A stretch of 64,000 nucleotides of DNA from Trichomonas vaginalis G3. Its lineage: Eukaryota; Parabasalia; Trichomonadida; Trichomonadidae. The stretch lies in assembly GCF_026262505.1 (NCBI RefSeq), contig NC_067206.1, positions 9,482,268 to 9,546,267 of the forward strand. The letters are read 5' to 3'. The notes beneath the pieces are model-generated. The model was not told the origin of the DNA. It was given only the letters and a program-made list of their open reading frames with translations, and did not search any database. Both the position numbers and the translations under genes were made by a program. Below are positions 11,801 to 21,642 of the stretch, piece by piece (position 1 is the first letter of the stretch; each line of letters opens with the position of its first letter).

Positions 11801-12150
11801 ATTTCGAAAAAGTAGCAATAATCGTAAAAGGGTATTGATAGGCTTGCTAAAGTAACTAATTTTAGCTGTCAAATACTTTTGTATTTTGAAGTAAATTAGT
11901 ATAAATTTGTTTTTACTTTTATTTCGAAAAAGTAACAATAATCGTAAAAGGGTATTGATAGGCTTGCTAAAGTAACTAATTTTAGCTGTCAAATACTTTT
12001 GTATTTTGAAGTAAATTAGTATAAATTTGTTTTTACTTTTATTTCGAAAAAGTAACAATAATCGTAAAAGGGTATTGATAGGCTTGCTAAAGTAACTAAT
12101 TTTAGCTGTCAAATACTTTTGTATTTTGAAGTAAATTAGTATAAATTTGA
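11801..12150. repeat. Three tandem 120-bp repeats inside the Mutator-like element
   Basis: Units start at 11801, 11921 and 12041 with ATTTCGAAAAAGTA and are almost identical over 120 bp; the third is slightly short. The same triple array occurs inverted in the copy at about 50670-51030. Because 120 is a multiple of three, one minus-strand frame stays open through the units. Confidence 0.9.
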
Positions 12151-12191
12151 TATTATTTTAACTCCCTTTGAAAACCTCAATTTTCCATACA

Positions 12192-12251
12192 GAGGGAACG
12201 GGAATAGCATCCAATATTCCCTGAGAATGGTTGCGCATTCTCAGTTCCCTC
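12192..12251. other. Perfect three-way-junction fold (60 nt)
   Basis: An outer stem GAGGGAAC (12192-12199) with GTTCCCTC (12244-12251) encloses two hairpins with no unpaired junction bases. The first is GGGAATA (12200-12206) with TATTCCC (12215-12221). The second is TGAGAATG (12222-12229) with CATTCTCA (12236-12243). The identical unit is present in the other element copy at 50574-50633. Confidence 0.8.
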
Positions 12252-12653
12252 TATATTTCGAACGAAGCTCTCATCGGTCTTTTTTTTTAATACTAAACGT
12301 TTTTTTTTTCCCTGTCACTTTTAGCTAAAATTTGGGTTTGCCTTTTTCGAAATCCTTTCAAATGAATTAAAACTTTACGAATTGTATTGATGAAAAATCT
12401 TATTTTTACTTCACATAGGAACTTTTTAATTCAATTATTATTTAAAAAAATTGAACGGTTTTTTACGACGAGGTATTGAGAAACGCCTTTTTCGAATTTT
12501 ATCATCAATCGATTTATTATTTATTCTGAAATTGATTTATGGAGATATCGAATCTTATTTGATTTGGAATAATTCTTTCTTTCATACTCATATAATGAAA
12601 TTACTAAAATAGGACAGTATCAATCCAATCAAAAAATTGACGAATTTCAGAAA

Positions 12654-15600
12654 ATGGAATTGATTGATTTTGATTCTGTTCCCTCTGGGATTCGTAAAGA
12701 AGTTCAGAAATATTCGAACGATGAACTCAAAACAGTTCCGAAGGAGTTTGTTTGCGACTATTTATCTGAGCAGATCGAAGAAATTAAGCAATTAGCATCA
12801 GAAAATGTTGATGATACTTACACTCAGTTTGAACAGCTTGTACTTATGGGATTAAGTGATCGTGATAATAGTGTTTTATACAAGAAAAACCTTATAGAAG
12901 CTTATTTACAGATTTTAGTAGAAATTTCGAAGTTCATTTTGCATCACCATGAACCAGAATTCTACAAGACATTTAACCACTCCCTTGGAGTATTAACAAT
13001 CGCCTATGACAAAGGCTTGCCAACTTTTTGTCTTGGCACAATTTGCAATTTAATCGCTGTCTCTTCGAAGATGTACGAAGGTATGGATGAAATCATATAT
13101 TCCAATATATTACGAGAGATTAATAACTACTATAACGCTCAATTTTGGGGCGCATTAATTACTGACGTCAAATCTTTAAGTTCCGGCTTTAATTTTCTTG
13201 CTCAAAACTATTCCAAGTTGCCTGAACAGACGTTTACTCAATTTATTTACGAGTTAGAATACGCCATTTTTAGATTATACGGAGAAAATTCGGAGATTTT
13301 CAAATACGATTTAGATGCAGCTACGTTACTTTTCATGTCATCAAACAGTTGGAAAAACAAATATACGCCACTTGCGAAAGTCGTTTTAACTCTTTGTATT
13401 CCAGAAAAAATGAATAAAGGAAATTATTCACAAGTTTACAAAGATATCAAAAGCAACATCGAGAAGAAGCAGAACGTACTCTTACAAGCAAGATTTATTC
13501 AGCCGCTTTGCAAAATCATTGCCCTTATAAAAGGAACAAATAAAACGATGATTGACACATTTAACGAAACAACTCCTATGCTTGTTGACAACATGATCAA
13601 CAGTCTACCTAAAATTACAGCCGAAAGTCTTTTATACATCTTACTCGCTTTATTTTACGCGAAATCACCAAAATTTGACAAACTCGTTCAGAAAATACAA
13701 GAAGACATAACTCTTTGGTCAATATTACCACAGTTCGTTGAAAATGTCCGAGATATCGATTCACCACAAGTTTACAACTTAATCAAGTTCTGTCTTCAAT
13801 GTGACATGGTCGAAATGTACCAATACTTCGACGCTTACCCTAAGTTCTTCGCCAACTTCATGGTGGCCGATTCTGCTAACGTTGACATTATTTTCAAAAA
13901 ATTAATGGAGACTAACAACATTGATTTGATCTCGGCCATCGCTAAATTCTTTACAGTCATATCAAGCGATATTCGCGTTCTCAGAGCTTTCGATTTTATC
14001 AGATTAATTCTACAGTTAGGTCAAAAACTTATTTTATCGGAAGAACCTCATCCTCACGTCAAAATCACTTACGCTATGTATTCCATTACGGATTACACAC
14101 TCCGAGTTGCAAAAGTTGAACCTACGTGGGCAATAATTCCAAAAATTGTCCAGACAGCAGAAGCCGGTGCTTACTTAGCACTAAGCTCAACAGATGATGA
14201 TGACATTAGATACGGCTACCAGATTTTGTGCAAAATTGCTCAAATTGGGGAGATTGCCAAAATTAATGTTGAACTAGCCTACAAAGAGCTTAACGATATC
14301 CTTAAAACGCCTAAGCCCGGTCCATTATATTCATATCTACAGCTGTTATTGCCATTCTCTAAGGTTACTCATATTTCTCCAACAGTTTCTAAGGTTATTA
14401 CCTATATTTTCTACACCTTGGACAAGTACAAAGCAATTATATTGAGTTCCTTTGAGAATCAGGACCAAACAGACTTAACACAATTCCAATTTGCTTGGAC
14501 AAGCTGTTTGTGTGGTATTTCGTTACTCGATTCGTGCTTATCAGACCAGATTATTAATCTTCAGCGGGAAGTTATGAAGATTAATACACAACTTGCCCGA
14601 AAATTTGTCACACAATTGTCTTATATCATTCATCCAAGGCATCTTACAGTTTTATTGCAGAAATCCCTTGATAGATCCACGCAGGTTGACTTTTCTAACC
14701 CAGAAGTCATCACAATTACGTTAAATATTTTAACAATCCTCCGAAATCTGTTCGATCATCCGAAAACCAAAGAGATCGACTATCCATTGTTGGAATCCTT
14801 CATCTCCAGAGCCATAAAAATCGCTCATGTCTCATCAAACGTTTCATTAACATTCACATTGTGCCAAGTTACGCAAAGAGTTGATTTATCTAACTTCGAT
14901 GAAGCTCTTCGTACATCATTTATCCAGAGTTTAGTGTTCTGGATCTCCCAAACAATGATCCAAGAGAACGAACTTAATACAGACGCGTTAATTACAATTT
15001 TAGTTACAACATTGATCAAATTGGTCGATGGCATTGTTCTTAAGAGGGAATTATTGCGAAGTCTGTTATCTGCTCTTGTTCTTTTGATCAAAAAACGACC
15101 AGAAACAGCAATTCTCGTTCAAGAATGTTATATGAACATTTACAAAGAGAATTCTAAGGCACTTGTTGAAGACACATATATCTTGAGTTTCAATCCTAAT
15201 GATTCATGCAGAATGACATTCATTGACTCATTGTTACAAAGTTATGAAAAGTTCGAATTTGAAAAAAGTAACGATTCATTGATTGACGACTTTTTCAAAG
15301 ACGAATTCATTGAAACATTCTCCGAGACATGTCCACAGAACATGCTTGAACCAATCTCTTTGTTGTTCACACAATCTGCGATTGTCAGAAACTATTCTAA
15401 GAAATACATCGAAAGGATGGTTAAACTTGAACTTAAAAACACAGAAGAAAACAACAAAAACATGATTTTACGAGGTAACGGCATTTCATCTCGATCTATC
15501 ACATACTTCGCTAAATACTACGGTCAAGAATGGGTCTTAAAAATGTTCAAAGATCCAGTCGAAAGATATCTCGAAAGAATCAAAAAAGGTGACAATTTTG

Positions 15601-17177
15601 AGATCAATCCTGCCAAAGGTGAAGTGAACACAGATAATTTTCTTTCGTTCCTTGAAGACATTGTCAGTAAAATTGACAAAATGTTCGAGAATCCACCAGA
15701 AGAAATTGTTTTCCTTATGCGATTGATTTACAAATCTGTTGCTAATCTTTTTGACAACGAATTTGGATTTACAATTGCACATGGATTTCTTTTCTTGAGG
15801 TTGATCTTACCTACATTGAGTATCCCAGACTCATTCGGTAAAGACATCAAGCAATCACATAAAGATCCGATCTTAAACGCATCAGTTGTTATCATGGCAG
15901 CAATCAACAAAGGATATTTGAACGAAAAGAAACCATTTTATCATGTTTTCAATGATTTCGGAATGAAAACAAGAACTAAATACATCAACACAATGAAGAA
16001 TATCCTTGAAAGTGATAAGATCAAGTATGGCGAATACACAAATCAAGCATTAAGTGTTGGAATGCTTGAGAACAGATTGATTTCACATTTGGCACCTGTT
16101 TTACAAACATACAAAGAAGACTTTTGTAAAATCGAGACAAATGGTCGATTGGTCAAAGCATTCACAGAATACAACAAATACCACAATGGACATCCAAGTT
16201 CTATGAATGTCAATGCACTGAAACAACAATCACCAGAAATTAATGAAGTTGTTAAATCAAATGTTCCTGCACAAATCGCTATGATGATGGCTAATACATT
16301 GTTCAGAGTTAACCAGAACTTGATTGTCTTCAAAGCTATCAATCTTCCTGCAGTCCAGATTCCACAGGCATTCCAGAAAGAAATGATCGCATTGGCATCA
16401 GAACAGAAAGAAGATTTATCCGTTATTATGGATTTCACAGGTTATTCAGATAAAGATTTCGACATCGGAAACAACGTTCATGTTTTAGTTGATGCATTAC
16501 CACATATCACAGATTTAGTTAAAGAACTGATTATATTGAACGGCTCCGAAACTATCTATGATAAATTCGATACAACTCCTATCCGTAAAAAAGTCATTTC
16601 TGCTGAGAAATATCCAGAATTCGACTTGAAATTTGCCGCAGCTTCTAAATGTATCCATGAACGAATCAACGCCGCATTGATGTCCATTCCTTTCAATCAC
16701 AATGGATCTCAACACACATGCAATTTGATGAAGAACTGCATCATCGTTTCTCATAACTATGGATCTCGAATTGCAGTTGATTATTTCCCTCACGAAGAAA
16801 TCGATACATTCAGAATGGAACAAAACGGATTCACATTTTCATCTAATAAACTTCAGTACACTATCAATTGCAGTGATCAGAACTTTGCTAGTGTTGCACA
16901 GTTGACAATCATCAACACGCAGAGAATCAAGACTATATACATGAACCCAGCGAACAGATCATGTTTAATTTATATTTGTCGCTTAGTCAAAGGTCAAAAC
17001 GACGTTCAAATCGAAGAGAAAGATAAACAAGACATTCTTGATGAACTCGTCAATCTCCTTGCATTCGGATACAAAGACGTTATGAGGAAATTAGTACATG
17101 ATGTTGAACCTTACTTAGATACAACTGATAAACAAGTCAATGTGATGTATTCTTACTTGAAATCAAAGATGGTTTAA
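12654..17177 (+). CDS. Neurofibromin-type RasGAP
   Basis: 1507 codons, no intron, preceded by ATTTCAGAAA just before the ATG. Residues 1-850 are an alpha-solenoid without named motifs. The RasGAP domain (about 915-1120) shows MILRGNGISSRS, where Arg940 is the candidate arginine finger (compare LFRxxxLAS in p120GAP and neurofibromin). It also shows HGFLFLRLILPT, where Arg1049 is the structural FLR arginine. After it, residues about 1200-1300 (NLIVFKAINLP, LSVIMDFTGYSDKDF) match the Sec14-like lipid-binding lobe of neurofibromin, and about 1320-1450 a PH-like part. GAP followed by Sec14-PH is specific to neurofibromin and its yeast IRA relatives. The expected role is to speed GTP hydrolysis by a Ras-like GTPase at membranes. 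The protein is shorter than human neurofibromin (about 2800), mostly by lacking the long C-terminal solenoid. Confidence 0.88.
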   Translation: MELIDFDSVPSGIRKEVQKYSNDELKTVPKEFVCDYLSEQIEEIKQLASENVDDTYTQFEQLVLMGLSDRDNSVLYKKNLIEAYLQILVEISKFILHHHEPEFYKTFNHSLGVLTIAYDKGLPTFCLGTICNLIAVSSKMYEGMDEIIYSNILREINNYYNAQFWGALITDVKSLSSGFNFLAQNYSKLPEQTFTQFIYELEYAIFRLYGENSEIFKYDLDAATLLFMSSNSWKNKYTPLAKVVLTLCIPEKMNKGNYSQVYKDIKSNIEKKQNVLLQARFIQPLCKIIALIKGTNKTMIDTFNETTPMLVDNMINSLPKITAESLLYILLALFYAKSPKFDKLVQKIQEDITLWSILPQFVENVRDIDSPQVYNLIKFCLQCDMVEMYQYFDAYPKFFANFMVADSANVDIIFKKLMETNNIDLISAIAKFFTVISSDIRVLRAFDFIRLILQLGQKLILSEEPHPHVKITYAMYSITDYTLRVAKVEPTWAIIPKIVQTAEAGAYLALSSTDDDDIRYGYQILCKIAQIGEIAKINVELAYKELNDILKTPKPGPLYSYLQLLLPFSKVTHISPTVSKVITYIFYTLDKYKAIILSSFENQDQTDLTQFQFAWTSCLCGISLLDSCLSDQIINLQREVMKINTQLARKFVTQLSYIIHPRHLTVLLQKSLDRSTQVDFSNPEVITITLNILTILRNLFDHPKTKEIDYPLLESFISRAIKIAHVSSNVSLTFTLCQVTQRVDLSNFDEALRTSFIQSLVFWISQTMIQENELNTDALITILVTTLIKLVDGIVLKRELLRSLLSALVLLIKKRPETAILVQECYMNIYKENSKALVEDTYILSFNPNDSCRMTFIDSLLQSYEKFEFEKSNDSLIDDFFKDEFIETFSETCPQNMLEPISLLFTQSAIVRNYSKKYIERMVKLELKNTEENNKNMILRGNGISSRSITYFAKYYGQEWVLKMFKDPVERYLERIKKGDNFEINPAKGEVNTDNFLSFLEDIVSKIDKMFENPPEEIVFLMRLIYKSVANLFDNEFGFTIAHGFLFLRLILPTLSIPDSFGKDIKQSHKDPILNASVVIMAAINKGYLNEKKPFYHVFNDFGMKTRTKYINTMKNILESDKIKYGEYTNQALSVGMLENRLISHLAPVLQTYKEDFCKIETNGRLVKAFTEYNKYHNGHPSSMNVNALKQQSPEINEVVKSNVPAQIAMMMANTLFRVNQNLIVFKAINLPAVQIPQAFQKEMIALASEQKEDLSVIMDFTGYSDKDFDIGNNVHVLVDALPHITDLVKELIILNGSETIYDKFDTTPIRKKVISAEKYPEFDLKFAAASKCIHERINAALMSIPFNHNGSQHTCNLMKNCIIVSHNYGSRIAVDYFPHEEIDTFRMEQNGFTFSSNKLQYTINCSDQNFASVAQLTIINTQRIKTIYMNPANRSCLIYICRLVKGQNDVQIEEKDKQDILDELVNLLAFGYKDVMRKLVHDVEPYLDTTDKQVNVMYSYLKSKMV

Positions 17178-17262
17178 TAGTTTTTAATAATATATTAAAA
17201 AAAAGATGTATGTGATGTTTTAAAAAAAATATTTATTTATTAATTCGTTCCTTTATTTAAAG

Positions 17263-18540
17263 ATTATTGTTTTCAGAAATTATTTACAAAATTCTTTTTT
17301 ATGTGATTCTTGTAATATATTTGAAGTCATGAAATCTTATTTATGTTTGCTTTAATTCAACATACATTCCCGTGGAAAAGATAAAGATATCAAAGGTTTG
17401 ATAAAGCTGTCGAAGGCACAACAAATATGACGAAGATTTATTAAAAGAAGAAACAATGATATACGATTCGATTGTAATCTATACTGTCCAAAATGAAAGA
17501 AATTTAATCACAATTGGTAAATCTAGATTTTGATTAATGAAATCATTATTTCTTTATATGAGAGCATATATATTTGAACAAAAAGGCTGAAAGTAATACA
17601 TTCAAATCTTGCTTCATCTTTTTTCAAAATTTTTCTTTCCCTTTATTATATGGTCATCAATTCTCATGAGCTGAGGATGATTTCCGAGCATTGTATTGAA
17701 TCTTTTAGATATAGAAAAAAAAAAGTAGGAAAAAATTTTAGAGTTCAGAGAATGGTGTTGCTTTCGTATGATTTGGTATCCCAGGAGAACCGATTTTAAT
17801 TCTAAGTGGGAAATAAGGTTGTTTGTTGAATTTTTCTTCAATTTCGTCTTCAAACTTTCTGACGATGTTATAGCGGACTGGAAGATCAGCGCTAACATTT
17901 CTTGTGTAATACATTATTTTGCCTGTATTGAAAAAGAGGTTCGATTTTCTTGCGGGATCATATGGATTCCAACACTCGAAATTGAATGTGAGTATAAAAT
18001 TCCTTGCAAGTAAACGAATATTGTCAATAATATCTTCGTTTGCGTTGTGTCTTTGCGCATAATTTAAAATTATTCCACCAAGCATGAGTCCGATATTATT
18101 TAATTCGTAAACAAGCAATTTAGCATAACAACCTTTTTGAAGTTCTAATATATAGCGCATTGCATTTTTCGCTACGAAATCAAGTTCTTCGTCTGTTAAT
18201 TCTGAAAAGCGATAAAGATAAAACATATTGCGGTAAGATATGTTAATGCCATGGCAATAAAAATTACCATGAAATGCTAGATCTCCAACTTCTTTTTTGA
18301 AGTATTCAATGAGAATAGGTTGGTATTTGACCGCAATTATTGGGTGATAATAGCTATTGAATACATTGTATTTGAGTTTCATGAAATCTGGAAATTTTTC
18401 TGGTAATTTGTAATTAATGTCGAAATACTCGTGTCTTTGTAATAAATTTCTTAGGTTATGTAAGAACTCTATGATTACAAGTTTAATTATTATAAATAAG
18501 CTAGTGATATAATTGTCTTTGAAGGTAGCAATCATGTAAA
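17263..18540. repeat. Segmental duplication, copy A (partner 46215-47460)
   Basis: From TTATTGTTTTCAGAAA onward about 1.25 kb is collinear with 46215-47460 on the same strand, at high identity with scattered substitutions and small indels. It carries the 265-codon unknown gene and its downstream flank. Similarity ends close to the gene start on the right and at the neighbouring gene fragment on the left. Confidence 0.85.
17738..18535 (-). CDS. Unknown trichomonad family, membrane-anchored, copy A
   Basis: 265 codons starting MIATFKDN. Residues about 11-30 (TSLFIIIKLVIIEFLHNL) are a hydrophobic helix usable as a signal anchor. The rest is soluble and rich in aromatic residues, with conserved blocks FMKLKYNVFNSYYHPIIAV, FYLYRFSELTDEEL, NNIGLMLGGII and FNFECWNPYDPARK and an acidic helix RKFEDEIEEKF near the end. 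I do not recognise the family. Two relatives lie at 46659-47456 (nearly identical) and 47858-48646 (diverged), so it belongs to a locally amplified family. Selection on the protein is suggested by retention of the same blocks in the diverged copy. Confidence 0.7.
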   Translation of the reverse strand: MIATFKDNYITSLFIIIKLVIIEFLHNLRNLLQRHEYFDINYKLPEKFPDFMKLKYNVFNSYYHPIIAVKYQPILIEYFKKEVGDLAFHGNFYCHGINISYRNMFYLYRFSELTDEELDFVAKNAMRYILELQKGCYAKLLVYELNNIGLMLGGIILNYAQRHNANEDIIDNIRLLARNFILTFNFECWNPYDPARKSNLFFNTGKIMYYTRNVSADLPVRYNIVRKFEDEIEEKFNKQPYFPLRIKIGSPGIPNHTKATPFSEL

Positions 18541-19573
18541 AATTTTAATCAAAATTGTATTTATGGGTTGAATCGATTCACAAATTATTTGAGAAAGAAT
18601 AAAACAAACACCGTTCTACATCATATGTTAATTCCAATTTATTTCTTCTAGATATTGAAACGTAACAAAATTTAAAAGATGTTTCAGTATTTTTGAGTTA
18701 TGAAACTGAAACAATTCTATTAGTTAATAGAAAAAGAAAATCTTTGCTCTGAAAAAAAAATTGATTTCAAAATACATGTAACAATCAACAATAGCATTAA
18801 GCTAATTCTGGGGAATCGTGAAATTAGAAAAATTTGAAACAAGCGAAACAGAGTGTAAAATGTCATTATAGATTGGAATTCTTATATACATTCTAAATCT
18901 GTTGCTGTTAATTGATAACAAAATTGAATTTCTTAAACCGATTTAAAGCTTTAAATTCAATTTTGTCAGACATTCGAAGCAGTGTTCAGAAAAATGATTA
19001 TAATAGACAGAGTAAATTTGTCGTATATTCTATACTTTCAATAATTAGCTTGATTTTAAAATCAAGTCAGAGTATACTTGATTTGAAAAATATTGCTTGC
19101 ATTGAACTATATAACTTGTGAGAATAAATATGTTTTCAGAGACATGCATAAAGTTTATCAGCCAATACACTATTTATTTGTTCTCTGGCCGGCAAAGAGC
19201 CGGAGAATCATATCTGTATTGACTTATGCTAAAGTTTTTTGGATTTCCTTCCTCATTTGAGAAACGTTCTGATAACTTCATCATAAACGAATTACAGACA
19301 TGTTCTCTCGCTATTTGTTAGCAGAGTGTCGCAACGCATTACACTAGAACAGACTTCTGAAATGAATTATATTTTAGAAATAAGAAATATGCATTGAGTC
19401 GCATATTTCAATCTATAATGAGTAGGATAAATCGGCTCAGGGAGTCAAAATCGCAGGATTCAATAATAAGACAATACGTCTAAACTGAAAATTTTGGAAA
19501 ACTAAGATGTGAAAAAAAAATTACGCTATAACATAGTTTAATTTTAACAAATTGAATATTGAATAGCATATTA
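18541..19573. other. Gene-free 1.0 kb
   Basis: AT-rich, with only a short 69-codon frame (18912-19121) of noise-like composition. A GC-rich hairpin with stem CCGGC-aaaga-GCCGG flanked by TTCTC/GAGAA lies at 19181-19207. Nothing else is supported. Confidence 0.5.
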
Positions 19574-19885
19574 TTAACCTAAAAGCCATTTAAAGAATCT
19601 CTTTAATCCAGATATTTGTGGAACGCGTGGGAAACTCTCTGAACTAACGCCGGCCAAATTCAAAAATAAAAAAAGGTAAGAAAGCATAGTTCCATTATAA
19701 TCATCGAAGTAACTAAAATTTACGGGTACTTTCATTGAAATATCCATAACTGACAGCGCTGCATGCCCAAGTCGCACAGGAATTCCTTTCGAATTAAACA
19801 TTGCAAAATAATAATCATCACGTGTTGGCTCACTTCCTGTTATTTCGAAGTTTTTTATATCTTTAAGGATGGGCACTCATTAGGG
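19574..19885. pseudogene. Gene relic; end matches the metallopeptidase fragment at 45.5 kb
   Basis: On the plus strand the last codons before TGA near 19885 read EVFYIFKDGHS, close to EVYWIKDGHS at the C-terminus of the fragment at 45469-46210. The underlying DNA shares an exact 18-bp word (TTAAGGATGGGCACTCAT) plus TCGAAGTTT upstream. The plus frame is open only from about 19757. On the minus strand a 100-codon frame beginning with GTG (VPILKDIKNFEITGSEP...) has protein-like composition, begins directly after a stop and could instead be the true relic. I cannot decide between the two, so strand is left open. Confidence 0.35.
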
Positions 19886-20184
19886 TGATGAAAAAAATCA
19901 AGTCTAGCAAAGTCAATATATTAAAAACAGTGAAGACTATTATATAGCATTATAGTGCACAAGCTCAAATATTTAGTGATGCATTTCTCGAACTTATTTT
20001 ATTTATAAGTTAACCTTGAAACATGAATTTTAGTATATCATGAGCATATTTTTTTCTAATTTTGCAATACTTATAATATCATACCAGGATTCATGTGGAA
20101 GTCTAATATTTGGTATATAATATTCTTACAATAAATGTATTAATTCAATTATATTCAAAATGATGGGTCGCAATTTTAGTTAGT

Positions 20185-20228
20185 ATGGGTTAGTTGTGTA
20201 CGGAGGCACTGCGCGCCTCCTTACCCAT
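20185..20228. other. Hairpin at the tip of the left Polinton repeat
   Basis: ATGGGT (20185-20190) pairs with ACCCAT (20223-20228) around an inner stem GGAGGC (20202-20207) with GCCTCC (20215-20220). The mirror copy is at the right tip (about 43311-43354). Confidence 0.6.
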
Positions 20229-20382
20229 GATATGTGAATTTGACACTTTACAAAACCGTTAACGTATATTTTACAACACAAACGACAACACTAACTTAAC
20301 CTTAAATATTTACAAAGCCACCAACCACTTCACCTCACTAATGAAAAAATAAACGTTCTCACTAACGTTCCCACTAATGTTC

Positions 20383-20703
20383 TCACTTACAAAAGTATTG
20401 CAACTCCTCCCATTGCTGTGCTTCACATAACAGCTCATAATCTTCTGACTCACTTTCTTCTTCATATAGGTCAAAGTCACTGTCAAAATAAATGTTAGTA
20501 AGTTTTGACAAAGCTAATGAAACACGTTTACCGTTTGTATCGTATGCTTGTATAAACTTTCCATTCTTCATTCCTTCATAAACGCTCAAACTAACTTTAC
20601 CTTTTCTCCCTCGTATCTGATAGAATGTATTTTCACGAGGAATGAAGAACAAATTCTTGAACTCATGACCGTTGTAGTTTGTTATCTCAATAGTTTTCGT
20701 CAT
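20383..20703 (-). CDS. Gene inside Polinton terminal repeat (left copy)
   Basis: 106 codons starting MTKTIEITNYNGHEF and ending in a highly acidic stretch (DLYEEESESEDYELL) and EELQYFCK. No family recognised. It is small and soluble, with a basic N-terminal half (IRGRKGKVSL) and an acidic C-terminal half. The start is preceded by an unusual run of TTTATTTTTTATTTTAT and TATATAA, shared with several other genes of the element. An identical copy lies in the right repeat, so the element carries two. Confidence 0.75.
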   Translation of the reverse strand: MTKTIEITNYNGHEFKNLFFIPRENTFYQIRGRKGKVSLSVYEGMKNGKFIQAYDTNGKRVSLALSKLTNIYFDSDFDLYEEESESEDYELLCEAQQWEELQYFCK

Positions 20704-20813
20704 TTATATAAAAATAAAATAAAAAATAAAATAAAAAATAAACTTAAAAAATAAATGATATCACCACCCTCACACGTATGAAAACATAGCACAAAAATAA
20801 ATTTAGGTGAAGT

Positions 20814-20827
20814 GGTGAGATCTCACC
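20814..20827. promoter_or_regulatory. GGTGAGATCTCACC palindrome (left repeat)
   Basis: A perfect 14-bp palindrome flanked by TTTTTTCACC repeats on one side and ACTTCACCTAAATTT on the other. The block lies between the 3' end of the 81-codon gene and the 5' side of the terminal-repeat gene. Other copies are at 31135, 32255 and 42712. Confidence 0.55.
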
Positions 20828-20868
20828 TCTTTTTTCACCTGTTTTTTCACCCTGTTGAATTCATTGCT

Positions 20869-21114
20869 TTATAACTCTCTTCCTTTATCCAACTCTTCTA
20901 ACTTCTTCTTAAGTTCAGCAATGTTGTCCTCATGAAGTTTAATCTTTCTCAAAATTCCTTCTTTATCTAATGGTTGCTTTATCTTTCTAAACTGAACTCT
21001 ACCATCCTTCATAGTATGAATGTAAAAACCTTCTGGAATAGTTCCTGATTTAATGTATTCTACCAAAAACTTTTGTTTCATTGCTTCAGTGACTTTATTT
21101 GTCATTTTAATCAA
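20869..21114 (-). CDS. Small charged Polinton protein with C-terminal coiled coil
   Basis: 81 codons starting MIKMTNKVTEAMKQ, stop just inside the terminal repeat boundary. The middle has FYIHTMKDGRVQFRKIKQPL, resembling FYYVSQSKDGKIYVRKRKVPL in the gene at 23244-23669; the C-terminal 30 residues form a heptad-like helix (LHEDNIAELKKKLEEL). Unknown function; the two genes look like distant duplicates. Confidence 0.6.
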   Translation of the reverse strand: MIKMTNKVTEAMKQKFLVEYIKSGTIPEGFYIHTMKDGRVQFRKIKQPLDKEGILRKIKLHEDNIAELKKKLEELDKGREL

Positions 21115-21153
21115 ATAAAAATTTTAATATTAAATAAAAATAACGTTATTTTT

Positions 21154-21612
21154 TCAGTAAGGAAACGCAGGAGTTTTACGATTTATTTGAGGAGTAGGTT
21201 CTGGTTTAAATGTTGGAGTCGGTTTAGGAGTTGACTTTTGAACAGGAGTTTGTACTTCCATAGGTTCAGGAGTCATTGAAGGTTTTGCTTGTGAAGGCGT
21301 TGGTTTTGGCGAAGGTGTTGGAGTTTGTTTAACTTCAGCTACTTCAGTATTATTTACAACATTTGCTTTATTTCTTTTCAACATCATAACTGCTCCTGCT
21401 GTAGCTAGCAAACCTAGTGGGAGACCATATCTTATATAAGGACTTGACCAAATGCTATTTTTGACAGGAGCTGGTGGAACACCTAACCTTGGTGAGACTG
21501 CTCTTTGCCATTGTGCAGCTCGTAAGAAATATTCAATAGGTGCTCCATAATCGTTTGGTAAAGTTTGTTTCATAGATGGTGAAGGTTCACGAGAGCTTGA
21601 TGAAGAACTCAT
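21154..21612 (-). CDS. Single-pass membrane protein of Polinton
   Basis: 152 codons. A Ser-rich N-terminus (MSSSSSSREPSPS) is followed by one transmembrane segment, YGLPLGLLATAGAVMML, at about 78-95. The positive KRNK follows it, and the long tail is a Pro/Thr/Lys repeat (TPSPKPTPSQ). It sits immediately downstream of the capsid gene with a 30-bp gap and the same direction. It may be a minor virion or membrane protein; no family match recognised. Confidence 0.65.
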   Translation of the reverse strand: MSSSSSSREPSPSMKQTLPNDYGAPIEYFLRAAQWQRAVSPRLGVPPAPVKNSIWSSPYIRYGLPLGLLATAGAVMMLKRNKANVVNNTEVAEVKQTPTPSPKPTPSQAKPSMTPEPMEVQTPVQKSTPKPTPTFKPEPTPQINRKTPAFPY

Positions 21613-21642
21613 TTATAAGCTTTAAAAATAAACGTTCATCCT

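Larger units (their letters stand above)
11407..12342 (+). mobile_element. Non-autonomous Mutator-like element, copy 1 (936 bp)
   Basis: The ends are defined by a 10-bp direct repeat TTTTTCGAAA at 11397-11406 and 12343-12352. The element starts GAGTAGGGG and ends GTTTGCC. Subterminal inverted repeats AATTTTAGCTAAAAGTGACA lie at 11417-11436 and, inverted, at 12313-12332. A second copy with the same ends lies inverted at 50486-51649. A target duplication of 8-11 bp is usual for Mutator-family transposases, hence the family call; there is no transposase gene inside. Internal parts are a perfect 16-bp palindrome ATTACCGATCGGTAAT (about 11472-11487), a hairpin CACACCC-gtgaa-GGGTGTG just before it, three 120-bp tandem repeats (11801-12150) and a 60-nt three-way-junction fold (12192-12251). 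An open frame of 115 codons on the minus strand across the repeats only reflects the 120-bp (40-codon) period. Confidence 0.85.
20178..20884. repeat. Polinton left terminal inverted repeat
   Basis: Runs from AGTTAGTATGGG to about TAACTCTCTTCCT and matches the reverse complement of 42667-43361 apart from a short length difference near the inner end. It contains a tip hairpin (20185-20228), a complete 106-codon gene and a GGTGAGATCTCACC palindrome (20814-20827). Confidence 0.95.

Noticed and set aside
19181-19207. GC-rich hairpin as a structured RNA gene
   Set aside because: Only one short stem of 5 bp plus a partly paired outer stem; no flanking structure or repeat partner in the window.
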